This document shows positions 35,901 through 48,822 of a DNA stretch of 64,000 nucleotides, in pieces; position 1 is the first letter of the stretch; each line of letters opens with the position of its first letter. The DNA is taken from positions 3,851,501-3,915,500 of the forward strand of contig OZ026836.1 in the NCBI GenBank assembly GCA_964023205.1. The letters are read 5' to 3'. Position numbers and translations under genes: made by a program. Under the pieces are notes generated by a model. The model was not told the origin of the DNA, ran no database searches, and saw only the letters and a program-made list of their open reading frames with translations. The DNA comes from Lutraria lutraria (Eukaryota; Mollusca; Bivalvia; Venerida; Mactridae).

Positions 35901-38464
35901 TAAATATTTACATACATAGGTCAATTTCGCTGAAACAACGTCACGAGCATGAGTTCGATCCAATGCTTCCTATAAATGTAGGAGATACTCAACAGATGGA
36001 CAGACTGATTTCACAACTTAGTCAGTTACAAGCACAACTTGAAGACGAGAAAAGGGAGAAAGAAGATGCATTGAATAGGTATAATGATGTTCTGTGGTGA
36101 GATGGTGAGAACTACCTGCTCCACAGATCATTAGTTAAGCATGCCCAATGAATTGGGACATAGAGCAAACTGACAAAGCAGTAGTTCTCAGTGTCTGTCT
36201 GAATAAAAGTACTCTATTCCATAACCCTTTCTAAGTCATTGATTCCTGCTTGGCATTCTTTCAAGTTGATATGGACCAAAAAATTAGAGTTAGAACAGAT
36301 GTTGAATATTTAATCTGTACTATGTACGAGACGTATATATATATATGAACAGTCAATTATTTCTTTAATCTTTCTAGTTTCATTTTTTATTGAAACTTTC
36401 ATATGAGTATATTACCTCAGAATTTCGTGTAAATTTTCAGTCTAAATCTTACACCCTTGATATTAAACTGATTGTGTTACATGATTCTGTTTGAATTCAG
36501 TGGACATTATAGATTTCAATTTACCACGGAACATTACTGACACACTGTTGTGTAACGATATCGAAGGTCGATTTACACATTTGACGACATGCATGAATAT
36601 TGCATTCCCGTCAAGTATTTTAACAAAATAAAATAGACTCTACAATGTCTAAATAAATGCAACCAATGCAAATGTTAATCAGAACATAATAGTTATGCTC
36701 GTGACATATATTAACAGGTACATTTTCAGTTATTCATTTATCAATCCAAATTGATAATGCTCAATTAAACAAGCACTTTGATTTCGTTCACTGTCCGTGA
36801 TTCAATGATTTTATTCCTCAAATCCAGATTAAGCAGAATAATGTCAAGTCGCCTCAGAGATGGTAATCCAAATGTCGTTGATTTAAGTGATCAGGATCGT
36901 CCTGCTAAACTTGGTGAACAATATTCAGAGCTGTATGACAATCAGTGGACAGATGCATATAATGCTATGGACGAGATTAAGTGTTTCCGTGAACGGCAGA
37001 TCATTGAAATTCTTTTGAAAATATTGAAGGTGAAGACTATACTTCAAATTTGAACATTGAATCTTTAATATGGCAGAGGCAAAATTAGAAATAGCGCACA
37101 GAACCTGTCTATGTTGTAATTTAACAGAAGACGAAAATCACTTTATTTATTCATATTTATCTTATATGTGTTATTATGATTATATGTTCAATTCGATATA
37201 GGTAAACATATATTATCTAATGCGCATTATCTTTAATAAAATTATGTATTTACTTACATATCCCTTGCATGGTACAATTTTTGTTTGAACCAATGCATCA
37301 TCAACATAAAGAATACATAGTCAAATTGTTTGACAGAGTGTTCCTTATACGGGACATGTATTGGGGCACAAATTTGAAAACTAATTCCAATCGTCAATAT
37401 TTCTTTATCTTTTTTGCAACAAACGAATCTGCATTAAATTAAGATTTAACATTCAGGAATAAGAAATAAAATATATTTTGTATTACAGAACTGTTTTGAC
37501 ATGTGCAATGGCCAATCATGTCAACAGATAGTTGTGATCAAACAAAACTTGGAATCGATGATCTCCATTTTCTCAAAGGTACGACTAAACTGTAGATAAC
37601 AGGCAGGCAACAAATAGATATTTTTTTAATATTTTTGCTTGTCAAATATATGTTTATCGAGCAAAGTATTAATAACCCGATTGCGTCCATGTCACATACT
37701 AGTATCTTGTAACAGGTTCATCTAAGCCTTGACTGAAATGAACAAAAAGGCACCAGATGATTTATTTGTTTAGTTACGTCGTTATCATATTTGCTTAGTT
37801 TATTTATGTGTTCATTATCAGGCAGGACGTTTTTCAGTTCTGATGATGTTTCCTAATTAGATTAAACAGATCATCATCTCATTGCAGCCATCGAAAACAC
37901 TCGAGGGTGACATACTGCAGAGATTAAAAGAAGAAAGAAAACAAAATGCCAAACAAGACACGCCAAGGTTCCAAAGTGTAAATATTTTGTTTTTTGTCCT
38001 CATGAAATAGCTTGATCTATTTACTTAATTTGATGTAGAAAATAGGTCTGGAATTCTTACATTACAGTCAATGAAAAAACTTGATTTAATAATTATTGAA
38101 GAGCTGTATCAACAACATACTTGTATGTGTGCTGTTTTATTTGAATCAACTGCAGTATTGATTCATTTAATATTGACATATCTTTAAGGTAAAGAAGTAT
38201 CTAGCTACCCAAGAAATAGATGATAGTGTTCTGACGTTAGAGGCTGTCCAAATGTATACCAGAGAATGTATAAGGCTATGTTGGTTGATGGTTGTACAGG
38301 ACCCACCTATGGCTTTACACGATACTCGTGGAAATAATGCTAAACAGTATTACAGAGAATATCTGCATCGTGGAGTCAACTTGCAGTATATTGTGTGGCC
38401 AACATTGTTACTACACAAAGACGGACCCATGGTAACCAAAGGAACAGCCGAGTTTGGTCCATAA
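32975..38464 (+). CDS. Membrane-anchored Mieap-like protein, type 1 (second copy)
   Basis: Exons 32975-33060, 35920-36078, 36828-37029, 37489-37578, 37888-37977 and 38189-38464, with the same lengths and phases as the gene at 15976, coding 300 residues. The anchor is MAIEVTLLGIALGICVLIII with CVCYFN at its end, one Cys fewer than its paralog. The coil ends LQAQLEDEKREKEDALNR. The domain contains DGNPNVVDLSDQDRPAKLGE, YSELYDNQWTDAYNAMDE, QRLKEERKQNAKQDTPRF, CWLMVVQDPPMAL and VWPTLLLHKDGPMVTKG. The last exon is nearly identical to that at 19779. Differences concentrate in exons 2 and 4. Introns 1 and 3 carry a minisatellite and a LINE remnant. Family assignment and uncertainty are as for the paralog. 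Confidence 0.82.
34458..34975. repeat. 43-bp minisatellite, 12 copies, in intron 1
   Basis: Units of AGATTGCAGTGTCCCATGTT plus CATGGTTGTCCGTAAGCAGGGGG start at 34458, 34501, 34544, 34587, 34630, 34673, 34716 (46 bp), 34762, 34805, 34848, 34891 and 34934. The paralogous introns have one related unit (near 4990 and 16790: TGTCC.TTGTTCAC.GG) followed by the same downstream sequence. The array therefore expanded from ordinary intron sequence in this paralog only. Confidence 0.95.
37070..37170 (+). mobile_element. Small LINE 3' remnant
   Basis: One frame reads EIAHRTCLCCNLTEDENHFI, matching the knuckle-like C-terminus of the LINE at 1123-1332 (RYCLLCKNDIEDEYHFI) in cysteine, acidic and histidine positions. 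It sits on the plus strand in the intron after exon 3 and is a dead fragment. Confidence 0.55.
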
Positions 38465-40171
38465 TTCATAACCTATACCTTCAGCATGATTTATTTGGAA
38501 ACAACATAATTACATATACATGTACAATAACATACCATATCAGTGTGATTCATATTGTGATAACTATATGATTTATTAATATTTACTTACAGTATGCAAT
38601 TATTTTTTATTAAACATGCAGATTGCTTTTAACATTTTAAATCAATTATACGCAGAAATACGAATACTTTAAAGCAAGAAGCCTAATTCCTAAAAATCCA
38701 CTGTAAGAGAAAGTATCTGTTTGTTTTTTCATTTACTTAAAAGCATACAGACTAGAATGGTAACTATGGTTCTATAAAGGTACTATATCGTATTAGATTC
38801 TTCCCAAAAGCTCCACTCTTCTTTCTTTTTATTTGTTCTACTATGAAGCCTTGCTTTAATACAAGTTTTATTCCTTATAAATGACAAGGACATTCATACA
38901 TGTATACGCGGACAAAACACAGCACATACATTATCATGAATACCTGTACGGTTGGCACGAACAACAGTATGTTAAATATAATAACCAATTATAAATATAT
39001 AGTGTATAATTATCAAATATAGTGTGTATAATTCATAAAGTAATCGCATATGTTCTTTTAATGGGTTTGATGTTTTGTAAATCCTCATGAAATAGCCTAT
39101 CTGTTCATCTTTAGCAAACAAAAATGAGCATTATAATGCATGTATAAGACAAATAAACATTTTTTTTCGAAACGCACAGACGTGTCAGTGTCCTGAAATT
39201 TAAGTTTGAACAAATGAGGCTTATTATATTTCATGTATGCTTTCTTAATAACACTTGAATATCAATAAAAAAATTCAGAAATATAGAATACTATACAGGA
39301 TACATTGGCTTAGTTTTGTTGTCCATATAACCAAATGTATGGTTCGTGACTGAGGGATTGTTTCGAGACATAAAAAATGATGTTGCTATCTCTATAAAGT
39401 AGGAATACATCTGACATTTTATATTTCATGTAAATACTAGGTAATTAAAAAAAAAAATCAAATTTGATATACATTGTATATTTAATTTAATATATTTGAG
39501 AAAGGGAAATTATATTCATTCCCAATTAAAGGGCCTATTTTGAGTAATTTAGGGGTACAAATGTTGAGATAACTTGCAAAAAACAACAAACAAAGCTTAC
39601 ATTTATCATGTTCATTTGTAAAAAAAGTCAAACATAACATTAAAAAAATTTGGACGTCCGAACTATTTTGTACGAAATGTCTTCAAAATGTTCGGTCGTC
39701 CAAACATTTGTAAACGTAGAAAAAAAACAGTGTGAAAAGTTTGGACGCCTGAACTAACATACAAAAAAGTTTGGACATTCAAACTTTTGAGAAGTTATTA
39801 CAATGATCTACAAAGAAAATAAAAGCGCTGGTAGCGCTGGAAGAACAGGGTTTGATCCTGAGGTTAGACAGTTGTATTATCAGCAACAGAGTGCCACACA
39901 TACAGCCACGACCGTGATTCATTGGTTTATTATTTATCACTGAAAATAATAGTAATTTATTTACATGTTTAAGGCAGTTTGTTGATTATTGATATTTTAT
40001 TATAAATTTTCATGAAAACTGCATATAATTATAATTTGGACTTTTTATGTAGATTTGTTTTTTTTATTTCATTGAAATACAGTTTTTAACACAACTATAC
40101 TTTCTCTTTGATATCTTAACTAATTATTTGAGAAAAAAAATGTTCATATAAATAAAAAAAAAATAAGCATC

Positions 40172-40258
40172 TACCGAGTACCGAACCTAGGAGATCTCAT
40201 TCCGTAAGCGAGCATCCTTACCGCTGGTCTACGAATCTCCATGCTGCTGTAAGATTCG
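40172..40258 (-). mobile_element. tRNA-like SINE head within the array
   Basis: Minus strand: GTAGACCAGCGGTAAGGATG resembles a polymerase III A box and GGTTCGGTACTCGG a B box, about 35 bases apart, followed by an A/T-rich run. No clean cloverleaf acceptor stem forms, so I read it as a tRNA-derived SINE head or decayed tRNA rather than a functional tRNA. Confidence 0.5.
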
Positions 40259-40561
40259 TTTTTAATATATCTACAAACCAACTGTCAATAGTTCAGCTGC
40301 GCAGTAATCTCACCATGTTCGACTTTTGTTTTAACGTATTTCATTTGATTCCACTCATTAAGCAACATATATTACATTATAATATTTACACCAAAGTCGT
40401 TTTATGTGGATAGTGTGAACCAGATATGACCGATTACTGTCTTCTCCTTGGAACTATTTTTTTGGCGTTTGGCGGTGAACTTTTTCATTGGCTGTGATAG
40501 GGGAGGCCATGAAATCTATTTTTAGATTCTGCTACCGAGCGTCGAAAACTGGTAGTAACCA

Positions 40562-40585
40562 AGAACAAGGTTGCAAGCAACCTTG
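40562..40585. repeat. Perfect 11-bp hairpin
   Basis: AACAAGGTTGC and GCAACCTTGTT pair perfectly around a two-base AA spacer at the right border of the block that interrupts the tandem array. Confidence 0.7.
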
Positions 40586-41249
40586 TTTAAAAAACAATGT
40601 GAAAAGTTTGAACGCCTGAACAATTTGTACAAAAAAGTTCGGACGTCCAAACTTTTTGAGAAATAATTTCAATGATCTACATAGAAAAAAACAATGTGAA
40701 AAGGTTGGATGCCTGAACAATTTGTTCAAAAAAGTTCGGACGTCCAAACTTTTTGAGAAATAATTTCAATGATTTGAGAAAAATTTTCAATGATGTACAT
40801 AGAAAATAAACAAATAAACAATGTGAAAAGTTTGGATGCCTGAACAATTTGTTTAAAAAAGTTCGGACGTCCAAACTTTTTGAGAAATAATTTTAATGAT
40901 CTACATATAAAAGAACAATGTGAAAAGTTTGAAAGCCTGAACAATTTGTACAAACAAGTTCGGACGTCCAAACTTTTTGAGAAACAATTTCTACATAGAA
41001 AAAAAAATGTGAAAAGGTTGGACGCCTGAACAATTTGTACAAAAAAGTTCGGAAGTCAAAATAATTACTTTGATCGATACAGAAAAAATAATTTAAAAAG
41101 TTTGGACGTCCGAACAATTTGTACAAAAAAGTATGTACGTACAAACTTTTTAAAAAAATAATTACAATGAAAATGATGTACAAAGAAAAAATAATGTGAA
41201 AAGTTTTTTTATACATATACATGTTTGCATAACCTAAAAGTTTAATAGA

Positions 41250-41458
41250 GATAGTACTCAAATCAGTCGGCTTTGCAACTGTTTATGTCTACTGATTCTT
41301 GTCTGGTGTTATTTTCATAGCTCAAATAATCACATCGACTAAAACACATGCAAGTACAAAGTTAACTATTTTTATAATTATATCATATTAGATATGTATA
41401 TATACAGGTAACTACGTATAATCTTAACGTATGCTATAGATAGTACTCAAATCAGTCG
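41250..41458 (+). promoter_or_regulatory. 20-bp direct repeat upstream of the second type 2 gene
   Basis: GATAGTACTCAAATCAGTCG occurs at 41250-41269 and at 41439-41458, 189 bp apart. Diverged counterparts sit before the ATG at 25425 (near 24590 and 25318). Retention of the pair in both paralogs suggests a regulatory element, though an old promoter duplication would also explain it. Confidence 0.5.
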
Positions 41459-41539
41459 ACTTTATCAATAGTACATGTACAAAGTTAGTCGCGTGAAATA
41501 GTTTGATGATTGTTGTTGTATCTTTGGAATTTCCACAAC

Positions 41540-44500
41540 ATGGGTTCACGTAACAACATTAATGAAGATATCATAATCATTTTGTGCGTTGTGCTTACAA
41601 TCTATATGATTACCATATTAGTATATGTACTCTTCTGTAAACGAAGGTAAGTTATTTCTCTTATTTACTAAGATGTCAGCAAGTTGATATAGATTCTTAC
41701 GACTTTGGAGTCAAAAAAAGACAAGCATTGTCCAATAGCATGCGTTTTTAAACGACCGATGGAAAATACAAAGTATAGTATAATTTACCTAAGGGATGTG
41801 TAGGCTATGACACTGTATAATACATGTACCTTATATTACTTCCTGGTTGAGAAACTGAAGATTAAATGTATTTAACTTAAACGCATCGTTTCATAGACAT
41901 CCATCCATACCCAACGATGATAGACATCTTTTGTTTGTCAGCAAAATATGATGTTATTTTCTATTAAGAGTTCATTGGTCTTGTGTCTAGATGTTAAAGG
42001 TGTATTCATGATGGATTTTGACACAAACTAGACTAAACGGAGTGATATCAAATTTCAAAAAGTGCTATCTCAGATAAAATATGTTTATGGTGACAGTGGA
42101 CACCTTGAACTAAACTTGTAAATTATGTTTTAATTACGAACATCAAGACAGAAATGAAGGACTGAGTGCACTAAATTGCTGTACTTCCCAGCGTGACCTC
42201 CATATATGCGTATGCATTGCATGATGCTTTTGCCTCAGAATTGAGGTAAATTTGTTTGAGTGCGTTTCGCAGGTCATTTATGGCATTGATCTGATACAAT
42301 TGGAACTTCTCGGCGTTTGTCTAAAGAAAAGTGCCTCGGAATAAAAGGCAGGTCGCCATTTTGTTGTTGTTGTTCAATGGCTATTTTCCGTCATGGCTGA
42401 AACTTCATGCTTATTTTATCATCGCGAGACGTATTTCTCTGTTACGGAAATACCTAGTAGTTACGATTGGATCTGATGATTTGATCTGACCCTCCGATCC
42501 AGTTTATCCCATATATATGTTTTATGGGGATCTATCTGAGGGTTACAGCAGGTAAGGCATGACGTTAACGTTATTTTGAGCAATGAATTGTCTGTACGTG
42601 CTGTGTGAGGCCTTGCATTGTCTTGCTGAAAATCTCTGAATCGTTATTCAGCATGAACGGTATCATGTCAGTGTTAAAATGTTGACAAAGGAAAAGGACC
42701 AATTTAATTTTCTGTTTACCATTATCACGATTTACCGAAATACAACAGCCGAAGTGACAGGCGACATTAATAATTGTTGCACCGCCTTTATCATGCTCAC
42801 AGCCTTTGAGATTTAGAAAAGTGTGCAATTATTAAATGTTATTTGGAAACAAAAAATATTGTTGCCATTTCTGATTAGCAGTTCCTGATTATTAATTGTC
42901 AGTGTTGATATTGTTAGTATACATGTGTTGTAAGTGCAAAGTAAGGAATATATGTTCAACTAGGAAGGACAAACACACAGGCATGTTTTAAAATCTATTG
43001 CATAATTCTTATTGGCAACCGTTCAACAATGATTATACCGATGACACACACGAGTCTATTCAAATGAGAATCAGGTGAAGTTTCCATTTTGGGACAATGT
43101 AGTTTAAAATACTTATGCTGTACCATGCACCAAATATCAGAATCCGATCTTAATCCATAGGGACAGGAATAACGTCGTTAATATATCAGAAGATCAACAG
43201 AGCTTAATACAACAAACAGTGGTTACAGAACAAGAAAGAGCAAAAGAAGAAGAATTGCGAAGGTATGTGCGGTTGATTTGAAAATATTTTCAAATACAAA
43301 TGTAGTTATAAACAAATAAAGTAATACCCTACCATACCCAGTCATGGAATTTCTAAAAATTCAATCGTCGTAGTAATTGTAAACACATAAGATTTCGTAT
43401 TTTTACTCTTTTGTAAAAATGAAAATGCAAAAATAGAAAAAATAAAACTAAATACCGGCCTTTAATGTTGGCCATGTAATCTCACGTCAGCCAAATTACC
43501 TTAAAATGTACAGTGTATGCTCTATACGGTGTGACATTGCATGTCTAATGTATGCTATTGTAAGAATACTGTAGCGGTCTAGACACTGAACTGAATGTGT
43601 CATTTATTGTTTTATGTGAAGCGATAGTTCCTGAAAGTTTAGAGAAACATATGAATCAATACCACCATTCAGAAATGATCAAATAGGTGCTTCTTTCGTG
43701 GCATTAAAGTTTCAATGACATTTTCTTTTCGTCAGAATTAGATTTCGGTAAATAGTTGAATTTGAATCATAACTAGTATCTTTACATTAGGTTACCAGAT
43801 ATACGAAGTCTTGAAGAGACATTGCGTTATACGGAGTCTGAACTCGAACAGGAACGCAGAGAAAAGGACGACGCTCTTCGAAGGTTAAAATAACGGATTG
43901 TTTGGGTTTTTTTTGTATATTTTGAGAAGAAATATCCTTCTTCATCTACAAAGGAAGGAAATAAATTATATCAGTATTGTTTTATAGACTCTATATATTC
44001 GTTATTACTGCAGAGGTCAGATGCGCTGAATTTTACTGAATTTCTAAATTGCCACAGAATTAAATAATGTTCATCATTTTCGTTTTAAAGCCAGTCATCA
44101 TTCTTCATTTCCTTCAGTCGTTCTGAAAAGACACACAATTTTATTTCATTTTCACAAATACATGTAGGTTGAGTGCAATAATGTCAAGTCGTTTGAAAGA
44201 TGGCAATCCAAATGTTGTTGATTTAAATGATCAAAATCGACCAACTAAAATTGGTGAGAAGTATTCAGAACTATATGATAATGAATGGACAGATGCGTAT
44301 GGTGATTTAGAATCGATCTTTGGTGACAATGAACAGCAAATTATAGATATACTCAGATCTATACTAGAGGTATATGTCAACTATTTATTCATTTCGTCCT
44401 CTTTTTATCATTCACATGATGCATAAATATATCTATTTTTTATATACATGTATTAGTATTTGACAAGAAAATTACAAACATATATGGTTAACTAGTGTGA

Positions 44501-46811
44501 TAAGTTGAGTGTTCATTTTCTAAAGCAATTCTAGAATGCATATCGATCACTGGTGACAATGAATAATTTAAATTATTTTTTCTTCGGGCTATGTTAGAGG
44601 TAAATATGATAGTCTTCCCCGTTCTATACATAGCGTGACGTCATCACGTTTGTCAGTGCATAGCGCTACCGTAGTGTCTTCCCAGATCTGCAGACATAAT
44701 ATTATTATGGCTGCCTATTATAATGCTCATATTTGAGCTTAACACAAGCGGTTAACCTGTTTGTTTGATAAACAAGAAAACTGTTTCAGTACTAGTATAT
44801 AGTACCGTTTAAACTGGATGATTGATCTACATGTAATAGTTTTTGATAGTTGTGAATTGTTTGTTGCTTTTTTGTGAACTTTTTATGTTCTTCGAGTCCT
44901 TTAAATGGTGTGAAACTATCGTAGACGGGTTGGGGGGATTTTTATGCTTCTTATAAGGTAAATCTGTACAACATGCACTGTCATTCTGCGGATTGACTTT
45001 TTAAAAAGGTTATGATATAACCAACAGTTGTTTGGATAATTATTCTTTTAGCAATGTTTCTTGAAATGTAAAGAAGAGGCCACAGTTCAACTTGAAAATT
45101 TCCGCCGAGGCATTGAAACGTTGGCTGGATCTTTTGCCTTGGTAAGTATGCTTTGTATGATATTAAATCTGTTAATATTGTTATATAATTGATTGTCAAT
45201 TCGTATGTTATTATCACTATGTTTGTATACACTAACTGCAACTTACATAAATGAATATCACTCGTTTGTAACTACATGTATTAATAATTCGAAGTTCAAG
45301 TTTTTTTTTATTATCACATTTAGTATCGCATAACAACAATTTATGGCTTTTTCGCCGTATTAACAAACAAGTACATTTGTATACCGACGCTATTTACCAA
45401 TTGTTCAGTTGATCACTGTTCTGTGCATTTTGACATTTTCAACGAATAATAACTAAGAGAAAGAATTTTGAGAAAAGAGTTCAAATATGTTTGCTATGGT
45501 TTGTACATGTAGAAATCTAAGACACTGACAAACGACATGATGCAGAGACTGAAGGAAGAGAGGAAAGTCTTCGCAACAGACTGTCAACCTAGTGTTCAAT
45601 CTGTAAGTATATACTAGTAGACCATGATACATTTTGTCATAGTACACCTTTATGTGGTAAAATATACAAATTTATTTATTTATTATTATTCATATTTTAA
45701 CTATTTCTAAAACATGGTACATAGGAAATATATTACACAAAATGGGCATATAAGTTACAGTGTTCAAACAAACAATAAAATATTACTGAATATACAAATT
45801 GAGACTGTAAAATTATTAAAGGTAAAAATTGAAACCATGTCAAAAACGTTAAAATACAAGGATGACACAAAAAAGAAGTAAATCCTTATTTCCATTGTGG
45901 TCCTTTATAAAATTATATAAAAATAACCAAGAAAACAACAACAAATTATATTAATATGAAAAAATAATACAAATTTATCTTAGAGATAATTATTATCACA
46001 GAATAAAATTACTATCACAGAATTTACATCATTATCTAAGAATTATTGATATTTAAAATGTGTATAAAAACAACTTCAAACACTAGCAAGCAGATGGGCT
46101 TTGGCGGTGGACTTAAACTGATGGAGGTTCTTTACTAGGCGTATGTGGGCTAGATGAGTGCCTCGTTTGCTCACTGATAAACTTAGGACCCAAAACTTTA
46201 AGCTTCCAATCAATTGTGAGTGTTTCTCCAAAACAATCTATCTGATCATTTGGAAATAGAGAATACTTGGCAAAGAATTAAGCATTATGAAAAAATAACA
46301 ACACAAGACATTGACTAATACTTATACAGCGCATAGAATAATTATAAATATAATTAAAGTTTAGAGGAAACGTAACATGTTGTTTCCATTATATTCATTT
46401 TAAAGTTTGGACGAATCATAGCATATATTTTCTATAAAATGTATATACTCGTCTTTATTAATAGAAGTTTGACAAGAAGTCAGAGCGTACAGTTTTTATT
46501 ACCGGGTATATCTATATTCAAAGGTTGAACAAGGCTTAGCAGACTCCTTGACTAGTCATGTTGATTCATTAGATTTTCTGCAACATCCACGCATACAAGC
46601 TTATATAGAAGAATGTGTCAGACTGTGTCGGTTTATGGTGATACAAGACCCACCAATGGTTCTCATCCCTAACTCAGGACAGAATCCTAGTTATTACTTC
46701 AGATCGTACTTACAAAATGGGCCACACTTAAAGTTTGTGGTGTGGCCAGCACTCCTGTTATCTGATCAAGGTTCGTTAGTAACGAAAGGAACGGCGGAAT
46801 TCACAACATGA
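41540..46811 (+). CDS. Membrane-anchored Mieap-like protein, type 2 with two coil exons
   Basis: Seven exons: 41540-41646, 43161-43262, 43791-43883, 44168-44369, 45052-45141, 45513-45602 and 46524-46811, phases 2,2,2,0,0,0, coding 323 residues. The anchor is MGSRNNINED followed by a hydrophobic stretch (about residues 11-33) ending FCKRR. Two consecutive coil exons follow (VVTEQERAKEEELRR and TESELEQERREKDDALRR); the paralog at 25425 keeps only the second. The domain has SRLKDGNPNVVDLNDQNRP, IGEKYSELYDNEWTDAYGDL, NFRRGIETLAGSFAL, CVRLCRFMVIQDPPMVL (Arg replaces the Trp seen in all the other copies) and VVWPALLLSDQGSLVTKG. The C-terminus is a few residues shorter than its paralogs (AEFTT). Probable mitochondria-eating-protein family. 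Confidence 0.82.
45655..46260. other. Intron insertion, unidentified
   Basis: The intron before the last exon is 921 bp here but 253 bp in the paralog at 25425. The extra sequence begins with a TTTATTTATTATTATT tract near 45663 and runs to about 46260, with AT-rich sequence and then a more complex part at 46080-46200. It resembles a retroelement 3' part on the minus strand, but I see no diagnostic motif. Confidence 0.4.
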
Positions 46812-48070
46812 TAATTGTATCCAACAACGAATGTGATTATTATTGTGACATTGTGGGGTCTCGTATGATAATTTAATAATTATTTATGAGTAAACATATC
46901 ATGTGATATATAATAATTATATCATAACACTGACCTAAACATTTGTTTAACTACGTTAAATAGTGGCGACAATTTATATTAATGATTACTGTGATTATAA
47001 ATGATTCCAAGTATGGTTTGAGTGTGTGATTATATAGGTGATCTTTGATCAGAAACGTTTGTGAATATTTGATAAGAACAGTCCTGATGACTACATTTAG
47101 TATGTTCTACATCTTGAAATCCTAGTACATGGCAAAATCAAACTAACTCAACCAAAATATAACAACACTTATGGAACTATATGACTACGTGTTACCGAGC
47201 AGGCAATATTCGTTAAATCTGACTTTACTTACAACAATGTGTACACTACGGTAAGGTATTTGAAAAAGAAATCTCTCGCGAAACCTGACATTTTCTAAGG
47301 TCTGTAATTGGTTACACCACGATGTTCATGTGACAAATTTTGATTTCGAGAATGGATATACAATGTATATCTTTTTGAGGGCAATGCTTATTGATTTATT
47401 ATGCAATTGAAATCGTATTGGTATATATATTTTTGTTATCGTAATCTGATGTATAGTTCAATTTTTAGGTCATCAATGTTATTGTATACATGGAAGATAC
47501 CATTTGTAAAGTTTAGGTAATACCAATACCACTGAAATATGTTATGGAGCAATCTGTGAAACATTATATATCTCTGTCCTCTGTGGCAAGGTTGGTAAAG
47601 CACAAGGTTTGTGAATCTTGACGACTTTGTTGGACATCACTTTTTATTCTAAACATGTTTTCATTTTTAATGAAAAGTTAACTTTACATATATCGATAGG
47701 AAAATATGTCTAAAATGTTTTGTTCTTTAAATTTAAATTGTTCCAATAAGTTAATAAAAATATAATAACCTCACATAGGTAAGTTATCTTGCATCATTAT
47801 TTTAATTGTGGAGTAATTACATAGTAAGTAGTAACCGGTTGAGGTGTTTAGTATATGAAGTATTTGAAAGTATTACTTTGTATTCGCGATGTCGTACAAT
47901 AAAACGTATAAATGAAATACAAAAAAAGAGAAATACACAAGGGAACAAATGCATTCTTTCTTCCCCATTTATCTTTGGTACTATTCAGCGTGTAATAAAC
48001 ATACATGTAACAAAAACAAAATAATCAGTCAATAAATGAATTATGAAAAATATTTGTGTATAATGATTAA
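46812..48070. other. Intergenic, nothing recognised
   Basis: AT-rich 3' flank of the gene at 41540. Neither strand shows a supportable exon or repeat. Confidence 0.5.
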
Positions 48071-48081
48071 AAAAGAAAGTG

Positions 48082-48190
48082 CCATTGGCAGAGTTCGAAC
48101 CACCCACATGTGCTTCATTTTGTAAAATGTCATTTATGTACATGCCACCGTATCCCGTATCCAATACACCATGACTCTGGTTGACGTAAA
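48082..48190 (-). mobile_element. tRNA-derived SINE-like element
   Basis: On the minus strand, TCATGGTGTATTGGATACG resembles an A box and GGTGGTTCGAACTCTGCC is a good B box, about 75 bases apart, inside otherwise plain intergenic DNA. The spacing is too long for a plain tRNA. A SINE head or tRNA relic fits best. Confidence 0.5.
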
Positions 48191-48522
48191 TGACACTTTA
48201 CTACAGATTTAAAAAAGTGGGCAATCAATTAACAGTGATTACCTTTACAATGGTATCGTCCAATATTCGACCTTGACTATAAGAAATTTGAACTTAATCA
48301 ACTTAGCCGACATAATAAACGGTAAATAATTGTACATGAGATGTATGCACCAATAAATATTCACTTCTCAATGCTTATACACACGTTTCTGTATTAATGA
48401 CTTATACATAAATGATCTTGTTGGTAAAATTTAATAATTATTTTACTGATTATGCTATGTAACAAAGTTACATTGAGTCAATACCTGAAATTATAAACGT
48501 CATAACCATGGCCGAAAGAACT

Positions 48523-48545
48523 GGGGGGGGGGGGGGGGGGGGGGG
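48523..48545. repeat. Poly-G run of 23
   Basis: 23 consecutive G after GAAAGAACT, followed by GCTATGAGGGTTT. A 14-base poly-C run lies about 300 bases on at 48851-48864 in the left end of the DNA transposon. Such runs are unstable and the exact length is unreliable. Confidence 0.9.
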
Positions 48546-48822
48546 CTATGAGGGTTTATTAGACCCCCATCAATAAATTAGATGAAAAAGATGACAACTT
48601 TTCTCTCGATCCCCCTAATCTGAGTGTTTCCTACGGGCCTGTTAACTGCACAGGATGGATAAATCGCGTGACATAATTCCTGAACTGAAATGATAATCTC
48701 GTGTTTTAATTAGTGGACTGTTTCATTTACTCTAAAGAGATAATGACTTATATTGTGTAAGTGCGGTTATGAAATAAAGTAATTTTCAAATGACATTGTT
48801 ATATATAAATTATGTGGTAACC

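Larger units (their letters stand above)
39500..41215. repeat. Tandem array of 85-130-bp units with a GGACGTCC palindrome
   Basis: Each unit carries GTGAAAAGTTTGGACGCCTG, then AACAATTTGTACAAAAAAGT, then TCGGACGTCCAAACTTTTTG and ATGATCTACATAGAAAA. Units lie at 39640-39810 and 40590-41215, spaced irregularly. The block 39815-40585 interrupts the array. The homologous flank before the gene at 25425 has no such array. Minus-strand ORFs in it (MDVRTFLNKLFRHPTFSHC type) are produced by the repetition. Confidence 0.85.

Noticed and set aside
40532..41261. Minus-strand ORFs with repeated FLKKFGRPNFF motifs as a repeat protein
   Set aside because: They are translations of the tandem DNA repeat and are broken between units; no start context or splice support.
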